Shown here: positions 47,812-56,150 of the stretch, one piece after another | Layout of the letters: the number at the start of each line of letters is the position of its first letter | Numbering within the stretch: position 1 is the stretch's first letter | Notes under the pieces: model-generated | Databases searched by the model: none | What the model was told of the DNA's origin: nothing | What the model saw: only the letters and a program-made list of their open reading frames with translations | Origin: Flavobacterium laiguense | GTDB taxonomy: Bacteria; Bacteroidota; Bacteroidia; Flavobacteriales; Flavobacteriaceae | DNA: 64,000 nt | Assembly (NCBI RefSeq): GCF_003097655.1 | Contig: NZ_QCZH01000002.1 | Coordinates: forward strand, 186,001-250,000 | Direction: 5' to 3' | Program-made: the position numbers and the translations under genes

Positions 47812-48783
47812 ATGAAAAAAATACTTTTACTTCTAGTACTGTTTGTTGGCGTTAATTTGTCGGCACAGGTGCAATTTGGGAATGTTCAAAAACTGGCTAC
47901 GGTTACAGCAACTGGAAACATAACCACCCAAAATTTAGTACCAACTGGAACGGCTACGGCTAACAGTGCTGTTGAAATTGCTTTAACAGGATCTAATTTT
48001 TTGTCTATTCAAACAACTGGAACATACACAGGAGCTTTGACAATACAGGCGACGGTAAATGGAACCACTTGGGTAACTCTAGGAGGCTTACCTATTCTAA
48101 ATTCAAATTCCACTAGTACGGGACTACCCACGATAACATCCGCTTTGCAATCTATTTTTCAAGTACAAGTTGCTGGGGCATTAAAAGCTAGAGTAACAGG
48201 ACTTTCCGCAATGACAGGAACTGCAACGATTACGATGATTGGTTTACAAAATACGGCTATTGTTGCCCTCGGTGCTGCTATTCCTCCTGGAGGTAATGTA
48301 GTGGGAGGTGTGACGCAGTCGGGAGCTTGGACTTTTCAACTAGGAAATACTCCAAATACAACGCCTATACTTGCCAATGTCTTGAATCCCCTTGTAATTG
48401 CTACAGGAGATGTAGGCATAAAAACGGTAACATTCAACGGAGCTACGCAAACCAACACAACGGCAAAAGGTGCTGTTGTAGTGTTGAATGTTGGTGCCGT
48501 TACAGGTACTAGCCCCACAATGGTGTGTAAGGTACAAGGTTCTGCGGATTCGGGTACAACTTGGTTTGATGTGCCAAGTGCAACTACTGCAACTCTTACT
48601 ACTACTGGTGTTTTTGGAATTGAAGTTTATCCCAATATTACTACGGTTATAGGAACGACAACCACAGGAACAATTGCACAGATAGCAAGTGTTTTGCCTA
48701 GAACATGGCGTGTAGTGTACACAATTGGAGGAACAACGCCCTCATTTACGTTAATAAACGTACAAGTTAATTATTTACTTTAA
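47812..48783 (+). CDS. exported-type, beta-rich protein of the fibre region
   Basis: 323 residues with a signal peptide (MKKILLLLVLFVGVNLSAQ). The rest is Thr/Gly/Val-rich beta sequence (TLTTTGVFGIEVYPNITTVIGTT, RTWRVVYTIGGTTPSFTLINVQV) of the type found in phage tail or surface proteins. This is the second fibre-region gene with a leader, beside the one at 44284. No family recognised. Confidence 0.6.
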   Translation: MKKILLLLVLFVGVNLSAQVQFGNVQKLATVTATGNITTQNLVPTGTATANSAVEIALTGSNFLSIQTTGTYTGALTIQATVNGTTWVTLGGLPILNSNSTSTGLPTITSALQSIFQVQVAGALKARVTGLSAMTGTATITMIGLQNTAIVALGAAIPPGGNVVGGVTQSGAWTFQLGNTPNTTPILANVLNPLVIATGDVGIKTVTFNGATQTNTTAKGAVVVLNVGAVTGTSPTMVCKVQGSADSGTTWFDVPSATTATLTTTGVFGIEVYPNITTVIGTTTTGTIAQIASVLPRTWRVVYTIGGTTPSFTLINVQVNYLL

Positions 48784-48807
48784 TATTAATATAAAAACAA
48801 AAACAGT

Positions 48808-48975
48808 ATGAAAGATTGGAAAACAACTCTCGCGGGAGTTATTGTTGGAGGGGTAGCCGTTGCTATTGCATTGGGTTACATCTCTGCAGAAGTGGGGGCT
48901 CAAATTATTGCAGTTGCAGGTGCATTGGGTTTAATTGCAGCTAAAGATGGTGATAAAACTGGAATAGCGAAGTAG
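48808..48975 (+). CDS. small holin-like membrane protein
   Basis: 55 residues. Start MKDWKTTLAG, then two hydrophobic stretches (IVGGVAVAIALGY and QIIAVAGALGLIAA) and a charged end. The size and two-helix layout suit a pinholin/class II holin that would release the cytoplasmic lysozyme. The lysozyme gene lies 15 kb away. Confidence 0.6.
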   Translation: MKDWKTTLAGVIVGGVAVAIALGYISAEVGAQIIAVAGALGLIAAKDGDKTGIAK

Positions 48976-48993
48976 TTTAAATTCTCAGGAGGA

Positions 48994-49173
48994 ATGGAAT
49001 TAAAAAAAGTCCTCCAACAATTAAAAACTTCTCACGGTAATTTAATTAAGCATAAAGCCACAGCGTTGGAGGACATAAGTCTTCTATGCTGTGGCTTTGT
49101 TATGTCTTGTAAATTCCGTGAGAGGTGCAAACTTAGGCTAATTATAGCAAATATAAAAAACAATTATTTATGA
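48994..49173 (+). CDS. possible 59-residue leader ORF upstream of the DNA methylase
   Basis: ATG right after GGAGGA, reading MELKKVLQQLKTSHGN... to a TGA that overlaps the methylase ATG (ATGA at 49170-49173). The overlap supports coupled translation. However, the whole ORF is occupied by a strong RNA fold, so it may be a fortuitous frame. Confidence 0.25.
   Translation: MELKKVLQQLKTSHGNLIKHKATALEDISLLCCGFVMSCKFRERCKLRLIIANIKNNYL
49009..49126 (+). ncRNA. structured RNA with possible pseudoknot before the DNA methylase
   Basis: Outer stem: ACTTCTCACGG (49027-49037) pairs with CCGTGAGAGGT (49116-49126) with one G-U, then six more pairs past a bulged T. Inner stem: AAAGCCACAGC (49054-49064) pairs with GCTGTGGCTTT (49088-49098). 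The apical loop contains GTTGGAGGAC (49065-49074), fully complementary to GTCCTCCAAC at 49009-49018 just outside the outer stem. GGAGGA at 48988-48993 could compete for the same TCCTCC. The fold has no T-run, so it is not a simple terminator. Regulation of the methylase or a separate small RNA are possibilities. Confidence 0.75.
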
Positions 49174-49988
49174 TTTTAGGTTTAAAAACCAATGAAAAGC
49201 CACAGGCAAGGCTAAAAACGCCAATTTCTTATTATGGAGGCAAACAATCAATGTTGAAACATATTTTGCCATTAATCCCTGAGCATCGGGTATATGTTGA
49301 GCCGTTCTTCGGTGGTGGTGCCGTCTTTTGGGCTAAAGAACCGTCCGAGGTTGAGATAGTAAACGATTTGAATGGGAACGTTATTAATTTCTATAGAGAG
49401 TTAAAAACTAACTTCCAAGAGTTGAAAGATATGATTATGTCAACGCCATACAGTCGTGAGGTTTATAAAAATGCGATGGTAGTTTATGAAATTCCATATA
49501 TATTCACTCCAACACATAGAGCATGGGCATTTTGGGTAGGAACTGTACAAGGTTTCTCTAATAAAATAGGTTCGTGGCGAAGTGCAACGCAACGAAGTAA
49601 GGAAAGCACATTGAATTATAACAAGAAAGAGGGTTTTAACGCCTCTTTGTCTAAAAGACTAGACATAACTCAGATTGAGTGTAAAGATGCCGTAGAATTG
49701 ATTTTAAGGCAGGATTCGGAAGATACTTTCTTTTATATTGATCCTCCGTATGTAGGAGCTAATCAGGGGCATTATGGCGGTTACACACAGGAGCATTTTA
49801 ATGCGTTGCTTAATGTGTTGAGCATTATAAAAGGAAAGTTCTTGCTATCCAGCTATCCTAATGAAGTGTTGGATGAGTATCGATTACAGTATGGTTGGTA
49901 CAGTAGTGACAAAGATATGGTATTGTCAGCCAGCCGTAATAGCAATAAACGTAAGATAGAAGCTTTGACGGCTAACTATGTGATATAA
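49170..49988 (+). CDS. dam: DNA adenine methylase (D12 class, Dam-like)
   Basis: 272 residues. SYYGGKQSMLKHIL and the AdoMet motif VEPFFGGGAVFW lie near the N-terminus, and the catalytic motif FFYIDPPYVG is at about 193-202. The middle is the target-recognition region. It is an orphan methyltransferase with no restriction gene nearby. It may protect phage DNA from host nucleases or time transposition. The recognition sequence cannot be read from the sequence, GATC being only one possibility. It is the last prophage gene, followed by a terminator. Confidence 0.9.
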   Translation: MILGLKTNEKPQARLKTPISYYGGKQSMLKHILPLIPEHRVYVEPFFGGGAVFWAKEPSEVEIVNDLNGNVINFYRELKTNFQELKDMIMSTPYSREVYKNAMVVYEIPYIFTPTHRAWAFWVGTVQGFSNKIGSWRSATQRSKESTLNYNKKEGFNASLSKRLDITQIECKDAVELILRQDSEDTFFYIDPPYVGANQGHYGGYTQEHFNALLNVLSIIKGKFLLSSYPNEVLDEYRLQYGWYSSDKDMVLSASRNSNKRKIEALTANYVI

Positions 49989-49993
49989 TAATT

Positions 49994-50024
49994 AAGCCCT
50001 TTAAATTGTTTTTAAAGGGCTTTT
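49994..50024 (+). terminator. terminator after the DNA methylase gene
   Basis: AAGCCCTTTAAA (49994-50005) pairs with TTTAAAGGGCTT (50011-50022), 12 bp, then TT. It ends the prophage's rightward transcription. Confidence 0.88.
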
Positions 50025-50062
50025 AAATGTCGTCTAGGTTTTGGGTATATTTGTCAAGAAAA

Positions 50063-50095
50063 TGTACATTTCAATTTAGATTTTTGTACATTTCA
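50063..50095. repeat. right-end repeats of the prophage
   Basis: TGTACATTTCAATTT occurs at 50063 and again at 50085, exactly 22 bp apart, in direct orientation. Mu's right end likewise has adjacent transposase sites with a 22-bp period. The core GTACA is shared with the left-end sites. The prophage terminus lies within or just outside these repeats. Confidence 0.55.
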
Positions 50096-50136
50096 ATTTT
50101 TCGATTATAGAAGAGGAGAAATAAAATTACTTTAAT

Positions 50137-50170
50137 AAAAAAAAAACACTCATTGAGTGTTTTTTTTTTA
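50137..50170. terminator. bidirectional terminator of the host right arm
   Basis: AAAAAAAAAACACTCATTGAGTGTTTTTTTTTT: ACACTCA/TGAGTGT-type stem with ten A and ten T flanking. It serves the DUF2167 gene and, before the insertion, probably rluD. Confidence 0.85.
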
Positions 50171-50209
50171 TTAATTCTGTATCTATTTTTCAGGACCAGA
50201 CATTTGAGG

Positions 50210-51178
50210 CTAATTTATTTCTTCTTTCACCTCTTCTTCAACTTCACTTTTTTCTTGAATAAGTGCTACTTCAGACTCTATTTCTTCTTCATTTTCAGTA
50301 TTCTTACTTTTAGAAAACCATCCTTTTATTTTATTTTTGAAAACACCAAAAAAGCCTAAGAGACTTAATACGATTATTTTTCCGAATTTAAGAAAAATGG
50401 CAAAGAAACCAACTTTGGCTAAAACTTTCCCAGCTACAAGACCTCCAATTGTCCAAGCGGCAACTTCATCGACAGAAGAGTCGAAATCCTCATATTTATA
50501 GCCATCATTGAATTGCACAATGTCAAGCACTTTACTAATGTCTTTTTGTACAAGAGGCAATTCATTTTCGGTTGCAATAGCATTTAATACTAATACCCCT
50601 TTTCTGCCTAGGATTCTAACATTATAGTTTAGTGTATTTAAGGAATCTTGTCCAAATTTTATTTCTTTGGCCCAATGCAGTATTTTCCTGTCTTTGTCAT
50701 AAAATGGTTTTGCGGCCCAACCTACAATACTAACAGGTGCATATCCTTCTTTTTGTCTTTCCTTGTTTTCTTCGACCGTTTCCTTTTGCATTTCGGTTAA
50801 CAAATCATCGTAATTGACATCGTCTGCATCGTCGTCCTCAACATGACCAATTTCATCATATTGAATATTGAAAACATAACCAATTTGACTCATTACTCCT
50901 TGGTTTTCGGGTAATAGTAAACCTAGAGTTAAATTTTCTCCTTTTGGGTTTCCCCATAAATCAACCAACACTCTTTCTGCTTGTACAGGGTTTAAATATT
51001 TAAAACCATTTGGGACATTTATTTTACCTATTCCGTTTTTTAAATTAACAGAGCCATGTTCGTATCTAAAAGTTTTTTCAATAGAATCAATTTTCTTTTG
51101 AATGTTTTCTTCTTGTGAATACATGAAAAATGTGAACAGGCAGGAAATAATAGTTAAAGTAGTTTTCTTCATTCTCAT
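50210..51178 (-). CDS. DUF2167 membrane-anchored protein
   Basis: 322 residues with an N-terminal signal segment (MRMKKTTLTIISCLFTFFMYSQ). Periplasmic-type DUF2167 sequence follows (VNLKNGIGKINVPNGFKYLN, VLVDLWGNPKG, IGYVFNIQYDEIGHVEDDDADDVNYDDLL). Membrane segments at about 245-290 and a charged Glu/Lys-rich tail complete it. Its function is unknown; it may be a membrane stress component. It lies next to the prophage right end. Confidence 0.85.
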   Translation of the reverse strand: MRMKKTTLTIISCLFTFFMYSQEENIQKKIDSIEKTFRYEHGSVNLKNGIGKINVPNGFKYLNPVQAERVLVDLWGNPKGENLTLGLLLPENQGVMSQIGYVFNIQYDEIGHVEDDDADDVNYDDLLTEMQKETVEENKERQKEGYAPVSIVGWAAKPFYDKDRKILHWAKEIKFGQDSLNTLNYNVRILGRKGVLVLNAIATENELPLVQKDISKVLDIVQFNDGYKYEDFDSSVDEVAAWTIGGLVAGKVLAKVGFFAIFLKFGKIIVLSLLGFFGVFKNKIKGWFSKSKNTENEEEIESEVALIQEKSEVEEEVKEEIN

Positions 51179-51237
51179 CGTTTGGTTTAAAGGTTTGGTT
51201 AATTTAAAAAAAAAGTAGTCAAAGGACTATTTATTTT

Positions 51238-51245
51238 CAAATATA
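51238..51245 (-). promoter_or_regulatory. -7 box TATATTTG for the DUF2167 gene
   Basis: The minus strand reads TATATTTG, an exact TAnnTTTG match about 60 bp upstream of the ATG at 51178. Confidence 0.45.
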
Positions 51246-51353
51246 ACTTTTGTTTTTAATAAATGTTAATTTTTTTACTTTTTTAAAAAAATTAACACAA
51301 ATTGTCTTTTTTAAACCAATGATCTGAAATATAATAAAGAAGAGTAAAAGGTA

Positions 51354-52769
51354 CTACTTTGAGAAATTAGTTTCAAAAGTCTTAAATTGATTATCCAAAT
51401 CTTGAATTAGTTGTTTTTTTACTGCAGGGTCTTGTATGAAACTATAATTGATACTGTTATAAACAAATTGTTTGATATCGGTATAGGAAATGGTTTGGTA
51501 TCTTTTGGCCAGTAAAACATATTGTTCGGTCATATTGGTTCGTAATATTCCGGCATCGTCTGTACTTATGACTATTGGTACTCCAAATTCTTTGTACAGA
51601 ATAATAGGATGACGGTTTTCTTTTACTTTTAAAATGAACTCATTACTGGCAAGATTGATTTCGATTGGAATGTTATTCTTGGCCATGTAACGCATTAATT
51701 CATAACTATTTTCCTCGTAAGCCATATCTACTCCATGTCCGATTCTATTGGCGCCAGCGGTATAAACTGCGGCATTGATATGCCAAGTCAATTCTTCGGG
51801 GCGAACTAATCCTAAGGTGAGTTCACCGGCATGCATGGTATATTTTACCTTCGGGAAACGGCTGTGGCAATACTTGAACATGACCATGTGTAGCCAATAA
51901 TCTTTCATGGATGTTTCGCCATCTTCGGGAGAAACGATATTCACTCCCGCCATCAGCGGACTGCTATCGGCCGATATAAAAGCAACCACAAGATTTTTGA
52001 ATAAATCCACCGGTTCCATGAAACGCAACACAAAATTTTGGTAGCGCATTGTGAATTGTTTGTCATCCATTTTGAGCTCTTTGTGCATTTTGGCAACAAA
52101 ATTGGTATTAAAATCAGCGGCGTATTTTTTGGCTTCTTTTTGGATGAAAATGGCATACAATGAATCCAAAGATTGCATAACGGCTTTTTCGTTTTTGTTA
52201 GCCGCCATTTGTCTCAATTGAGCATTGTATTGAGCTAAATCATCCGTTTTTATTGCACAAGGAATAGTAGATAATTGGGTTTCGATGTAACTTACATTTT
52301 CCTTAATGGCTCTATTTTTTAATTCCAATAAACCAGCTTCAAAATTGCCTTTTATAGCGGGTTCGAACTTCATAAAGGATTCGAAAAACAATTTGTCCGA
52401 AGGATAATCGACATTATTATAATCTTTGACAGACCATTTTTGCATTATTTTTTGTTTGTAGGTATCCAATTCTCCATTATTTTTCAAAGTCGAAAATAAT
52501 ATCCAGTCGCTACCAGTCTGTTTTTCTTTACTAACAGTCATGGTTTGGGTATTGAGATAAAAATCCTCGTCAATGGCGTGGGCTAATAAAGGTTCGGCAT
52601 AAATAGAACCAGAATAATGGTGGTGTAAATCGCCTCCTTTGGGCATTTGGGCAAAGAAAGCGGTCAGCTCGGCTTCGTTATTTCTAATTTTTTCAAAATA
52701 CTGATTGGCCGATTGGGAAAAACCTACTTGGAATAGGATGGTAAAAAGGAAGGTAAAAAATATCTTCAT
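51354..52769 (-). CDS. secreted adenosine-deaminase-like enzyme (ADGF type)
   Basis: 471 residues from the ATG at 52769, where the signal peptide (MKIFFTFLFTILFQVGFSQ) starts. The promoter box at 52785-52792 rules out the upstream in-frame ATG. The zinc amidohydrolase motifs are present: GGDLHHHYSG (metal-binding HxH), TMHAGELTL with the catalytic HAGE, RIGHGVD, and VISTDDAGI with the metal-binding Asp. Deamination of adenosine or a related base outside the cytoplasm is likely. An ~90-residue insert between the first motifs is typical of the secreted ADGF/CECR1 group. Confidence 0.85.
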   Translation of the reverse strand: MKIFFTFLFTILFQVGFSQSANQYFEKIRNNEAELTAFFAQMPKGGDLHHHYSGSIYAEPLLAHAIDEDFYLNTQTMTVSKEKQTGSDWILFSTLKNNGELDTYKQKIMQKWSVKDYNNVDYPSDKLFFESFMKFEPAIKGNFEAGLLELKNRAIKENVSYIETQLSTIPCAIKTDDLAQYNAQLRQMAANKNEKAVMQSLDSLYAIFIQKEAKKYAADFNTNFVAKMHKELKMDDKQFTMRYQNFVLRFMEPVDLFKNLVVAFISADSSPLMAGVNIVSPEDGETSMKDYWLHMVMFKYCHSRFPKVKYTMHAGELTLGLVRPEELTWHINAAVYTAGANRIGHGVDMAYEENSYELMRYMAKNNIPIEINLASNEFILKVKENRHPIILYKEFGVPIVISTDDAGILRTNMTEQYVLLAKRYQTISYTDIKQFVYNSINYSFIQDPAVKKQLIQDLDNQFKTFETNFSK

Positions 52770-52784
52770 AGTATAAATTTCATT

Positions 52785-52792
52785 CAAATATA
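52785..52792 (-). promoter_or_regulatory. -7 box TATATTTG for the adenosine-deaminase-like gene
   Basis: The minus strand reads TATATTTG, 15 bp before the ATG at 52769. It overlaps an alternative in-frame start at 52787, which supports the downstream start. Confidence 0.5.
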
Positions 52793-52835
52793 CTTCAAAT
52801 AAAAATTAAAAAAAAATTGGTAATTCTGAAATTTA

Positions 52836-53609
52836 TCAAATGACCCCAAGAATTAGTAGTAAAGCAAAGAGAATTAACATTGTAGCAACTAGGGTTTGAA
52901 GGTTTTTTATGGTCACTTTTTTTAATAATTTATTTCCAAAATAGGCTCCGATAAAAGCGGATAATGTTGCTAAGCCCAACAAGAGGTAATCAAATTGATT
53001 ATGGTGAATTATTATTTCCTTTGAATAAATAAAAAGTCTAGAGATGTCAATCAGACAGGCAATTACAACTCCTGTGGCAATATACGATTGAGGTGAAAGA
53101 TTGGCTCGAATTAAAAAAGCGGCTCTCAATGCGCCTTGATTTCCGGAAAGTCCACCAAAAAAGCCACTTAAAACCCCACCAAGAGGCAAATATTTTTGAT
53201 CAAACTGCAGATTGGTTAAACTTGGAATTACTTCGAAAAGAGAAAAAAACAGCAAAACGATGCCGATAATTAATTTTATAGGCATAATTTCGAAAGTATG
53301 ATTTTCTATTTGATAGTCCAAAACAGAATGCATTTCGGTTAATAAAGATAGGAGATAGGCACCAAGAAAAGCAAATGCAATAGCGGGAATCCCGAAACGG
53401 AATACCACGTTTCGATTCGCATTTTTACCCAATAAAAATAACTTGAAAAGGTTGTTCAAAAAATGGACGATCGCTGTGAGCATTATCGCTATTTCGATAG
53501 GGAAAAATAATCCAAATACGGGTACAAGGATTGTTCCTAGCCCAAATCCAGAGAATAAAGTTAGTCCAGAACCGATTAAGGCTGCAAGGCAAATAATTAG
53601 ATATTCCAT
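52836..53609 (-). CDS. TauE/SafE-family membrane transporter
   Basis: 257 residues with about eight hydrophobic helices. The repeats GFGLGTILVPVFGLFFPIEIAIMLTAIVHFLNNLFK and GGVLSGFFGGLSGNQGALRAAFLI are the twofold TauE/SafE signature. The family exports sulfite, sulfoacetate or other organic anions, and the cargo here is not known. It lies 5 bp downstream of the MFS gene on the same strand, so the two are co-transcribed. Confidence 0.88.
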   Translation of the reverse strand: MEYLIICLAALIGSGLTLFSGFGLGTILVPVFGLFFPIEIAIMLTAIVHFLNNLFKLFLLGKNANRNVVFRFGIPAIAFAFLGAYLLSLLTEMHSVLDYQIENHTFEIMPIKLIIGIVLLFFSLFEVIPSLTNLQFDQKYLPLGGVLSGFFGGLSGNQGALRAAFLIRANLSPQSYIATGVVIACLIDISRLFIYSKEIIIHHNQFDYLLLGLATLSAFIGAYFGNKLLKKVTIKNLQTLVATMLILFALLLILGVI

Positions 53610-53614
53610 TTGTT

Positions 53615-54892
53615 TTAAATAAAAGTTTCGTTGCCTTTTTCGGTATAATCCAAGTCAACATGAAAGGTTTCCTTCAGTTTCCACAGTGCCAATAAAGAAA
53701 TAATAGATAATAAGGCACCAACGATCATACCCGATTTAAGAATATCTCCTTCGAAAAGGCGGTCACGAAAAAAACTATAGATTAAAATAATTAGCGGAAG
53801 CGAACCCCGAACAAAATTAGGAACAGTAGTAGTTACGGTAGCCCTGATATTAGTGCCGAATTGCTCGGCAGCTATGGTTACAAATAAAACCCAATACCCC
53901 ACAGAGAATCCCATAGCAAAGCAAAGTAAATAAAAAGAGGAAGCAGAAATCCCGAATGCATTCAAATAAACAAAAACCATTATCAGATTAAAAATCAAAA
54001 ACAAGCCCATGATTTTTTTTCGGCTTTTTAGCCATTGACTGAATAATCCGCTGGCAATATCCCCAAAAACCAAACCAGTGTAGCAAAAGGCAATTGCTTT
54101 TCCTGCGGCGATGGTTTCGGCTTGTTGTACGCCAAGGGCTTTGGCAAATTCGGGTGAGAAAGTAATCAGAACGCCCACCAAAAACCAAAGCGGAATCCCA
54201 ATAAGAATGCATTGAAGGTATTTTGAAAACCTTTTTTTATCGGTAAACAAAGAAAGGAAATCCCCCTTTTTTTCTTCGCTTTGTTGAATTTGTTTGAACA
54301 TACCCGATTCGGTAATACTGATTCTTAAAAACAACAACAAGATGCCAAGAATTCCACCAGCATAATAACACAAACGCCAATCCTGAAAAACTTGATAGAC
54401 CAGATAGGCAGCAACAGCTCCAGAAACCCCTACCGAAGCAACAATCATGGTTCCGTAACCGCGTTTTTCTTTGGGCAATGATTCGGTAACCAAGGTGATT
54501 CCGGCGCCCAATTCTCCAGCGAGTCCTATTCCAGCAATCAATCTCCAAAAAGCGTAACCACCAACGGTGGTGACCATTCCGTTGGCAATATTGGCAACCG
54601 AATAAATTAATATCGAACCAAATAAAACGGATATTCTTCCTTTTTTATCCCCTAAAACCCCCCAAAGAATTCCTCCGAAAAGCATTCCGAACATTTGCAT
54701 GCTAATCAAATATTCTCCTTGATCCCGAATGGCATCGCCTGTTATTCCTAGGTCTTTGAGGCTATCGGTACGGACAATCCCAAAAAGCAGTAAATCATAA
54801 ATGTCTACAAAATAGCCTAGGGCGGCTACAATTACGGCAGCATTAAGAATGGATTTCGATTTTGTTGTTATTGTGTCAGGAATGCTATTCAT
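53615..54892 (-). CDS. MFS transporter
   Basis: 425 residues, about 12 membrane helices. MFS landmarks are the loop GDKKGRISVLFG (motif A, about 80-92) and RLIAGIGLAGELGAGITLVTESLPKEKRG, a metabolite:H+ symporter-type RxxxGxGxGGE and PExxRG pattern. The group carries organic acids and sugars. With a sialic-acid locus across the divergent spacer, import of an acidic sugar is a tempting but unproven guess. It is the first gene of the leftward pair with the TauE/SafE gene. Confidence 0.85.
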   Translation of the reverse strand: MNSIPDTITTKSKSILNAAVIVAALGYFVDIYDLLLFGIVRTDSLKDLGITGDAIRDQGEYLISMQMFGMLFGGILWGVLGDKKGRISVLFGSILIYSVANIANGMVTTVGGYAFWRLIAGIGLAGELGAGITLVTESLPKEKRGYGTMIVASVGVSGAVAAYLVYQVFQDWRLCYYAGGILGILLLFLRISITESGMFKQIQQSEEKKGDFLSLFTDKKRFSKYLQCILIGIPLWFLVGVLITFSPEFAKALGVQQAETIAAGKAIAFCYTGLVFGDIASGLFSQWLKSRKKIMGLFLIFNLIMVFVYLNAFGISASSFYLLCFAMGFSVGYWVLFVTIAAEQFGTNIRATVTTTVPNFVRGSLPLIILIYSFFRDRLFEGDILKSGMIVGALLSIISLLALWKLKETFHVDLDYTEKGNETFI

Positions 54893-55361
54893 TAGGATTT
54901 GGTCTTTATTTTTGGTTTGGTTAATTCGGTTTATTGGTCGTAAAGTTCTAAGAGGCTATGGTTTTCTTTTAAAACGCTCAGCCAAATATAATCGACAGGG
55001 ATTTGTTGTGCAAGTTTTAGGTCTTGGTTTGGTGCTATTTGCTTTATGGTAAATGAGTGGGTTTGAATGTTTTTTTTGTATAACTCTACTTTCTTACAAA
55101 CAAAAAAAATAGTTGTTTTGTTGTAAAGCGGAAATACAGGAAAATAAAAGCAAATGAGCTTAGTACAGTTTGTAGATTTGTCATTTTGTATTTGATTTTT
55201 TACTTTAATGTGTTGGTATATAGATTGATGTGGTTTTTTTTGTGTTGATTGAATTCTAAATTGTAATGACTATTATTTTGGAGAAATAACATGTGATTTT
55301 AACTAATTTGGTTTGTTATATGTAGCTTATCTTTTTATTTTTTAATAGTTTAATATATTTA
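54893..55361. other. non-coding divergent spacer between MFS and sigma-factor genes
   Basis: About 470 bases, A/T-rich with many T-runs, between two divergent genes. A short open frame reading rightwards here overlaps the MFS gene start and has no protein-like features. I see no RNA gene or repeat. The promoter/operator of the sigma-factor gene lies just beyond, at 55362. Confidence 0.6.
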
Positions 55362-55377
55362 GTTAAGTTTGCTTAAC
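55362..55377 (+). promoter_or_regulatory. sigma-gene promoter box inside an inverted repeat
   Basis: GTTAAG-TTTG-CTTAAC is a perfect 6-bp inverted repeat. It overlaps TAAGTTTG (55364-55371), an exact TAnnTTTG -7 box. A protein bound to the palindrome would block or control transcription of the sigma factor starting at 55412. Confidence 0.5.
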
Positions 55378-55411
55378 AGATATTAAACAAACCAACCCCC
55401 GAAAAATTGTT

Positions 55412-56023
55412 ATGAAATCACCATTGCAGTCTTTAGATGAGTCAATTATTTTATCAGAATTGGCATCAGGGAACGAAATGGCTTATACTTATTTCGTCGA
55501 GAAATATTGGCAAAAAGTTTTACAACATGCTCTGAGTTTTGTGAAATCATATCCTGTTGCCGAAGAGCTTACCCAAGATATATTTATCCAAATTTGGCAA
55601 AAAAGAGAGAAGCTATCCGAAGTAAAAAGTTTTGATAACTATCTTTTTATTGTAAGTCGCAATTTAATTATTACCCATATTCGTAAAAAGTTAGTCGAAA
55701 CAGAATCTTTTAAAGGAGAAAAACTCCAAGAAATGTTTCTGAAACCAGATGAGCAATATGAGTATAAGGAGTTGGATCGAATTATAAACGAAGGAGCCAA
55801 TCTTTTGGGAGAACCCAGACGTACTATTTTTTTATTAAGCCGTTTAGAAGGAAAAGATGCCGATTTTATCAGCGAAGAATTGGGTCTTGCCAAAAGGACC
55901 ATACGTTGGCATTTGTTGGAGGCCTTAAACTTCCTTAGAATCTACCTTAACAAGCATTATGGTATTCATTTATTGATCCTAATTTGTCTGGGATTCTATT
56001 CGTTTATTGCTATTTTTTTGTGA
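55412..56023 (+). CDS. ECF (FecI-type) RNA polymerase sigma factor
   Basis: 203 residues. Sigma region 2 (MAYTYFVEKYWQKVLQHALSFVKSYPVAEELTQDIFIQIWQKRE) and region 4 (LLGEPRRTIFLLSRLEGKDADFISEELGLAKRTIRWHLLEAL) are intact. Unusually the last ~22 residues (HYGIHLLILICLGFYSFIAIFL) are hydrophobic enough to be a membrane anchor. It is followed by the FecR-type gene and by SusC/SusD, so it very likely drives the sialic-acid-type operon downstream. Confidence 0.9.
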   Translation: MKSPLQSLDESIILSELASGNEMAYTYFVEKYWQKVLQHALSFVKSYPVAEELTQDIFIQIWQKREKLSEVKSFDNYLFIVSRNLIITHIRKKLVETESFKGEKLQEMFLKPDEQYEYKELDRIINEGANLLGEPRRTIFLLSRLEGKDADFISEELGLAKRTIRWHLLEALNFLRIYLNKHYGIHLLILICLGFYSFIAIFL

Positions 56024-56150
56024 TTATTATTGGGCTCTAAATATTTTTTTACTCTTTTTTTAATTTTTTCACCATTTTCATTGCCACTTTAGTAAAGTAT
56101 CCTCGTCTTTATATAAGAAGGACATCCTTACTGGCTTAAATCTTTTAGTT

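Larger units (their letters stand above)
11944..50090. mobile_element. Mu-like transposable prophage (about 38 kb)
   Basis: Bounded by TGTACA at both edges (11944-11949 and 50085-50090). It contains a leftward repressor, DDE transposase and ATPase, a DUF3164 gene, and Mu-type head genes (DUF935 portal, gpF- and gpG-like). A contractile tail with baseplate genes, tail fibres and a DNA adenine methylase complete it. All morphogenetic modules appear present and intact, so it may be functional. No 5-bp target duplication could be identified, so the exact ends are uncertain by tens of bases. The head-entry block is inverted relative to phage Mu. Confidence 0.88.

Noticed and set aside
43724..48783. 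Diversity-generating retroelement or invertible fibre segment
   Set aside because: No reverse transcriptase, template/variable repeat pair, recombinase gene or inverted crossover sites were seen around the fibre genes.
49994..50170. Modification (mom-like) gene at the right end
   Set aside because: After the methylase there is only a terminator, the right-end repeats and the host terminator.
54849..55052. Rightward 67-codon frame at the MFS gene start
   Set aside because: Overlaps the MFS start antisense and has no start signal. Treated as non-coding spacer.
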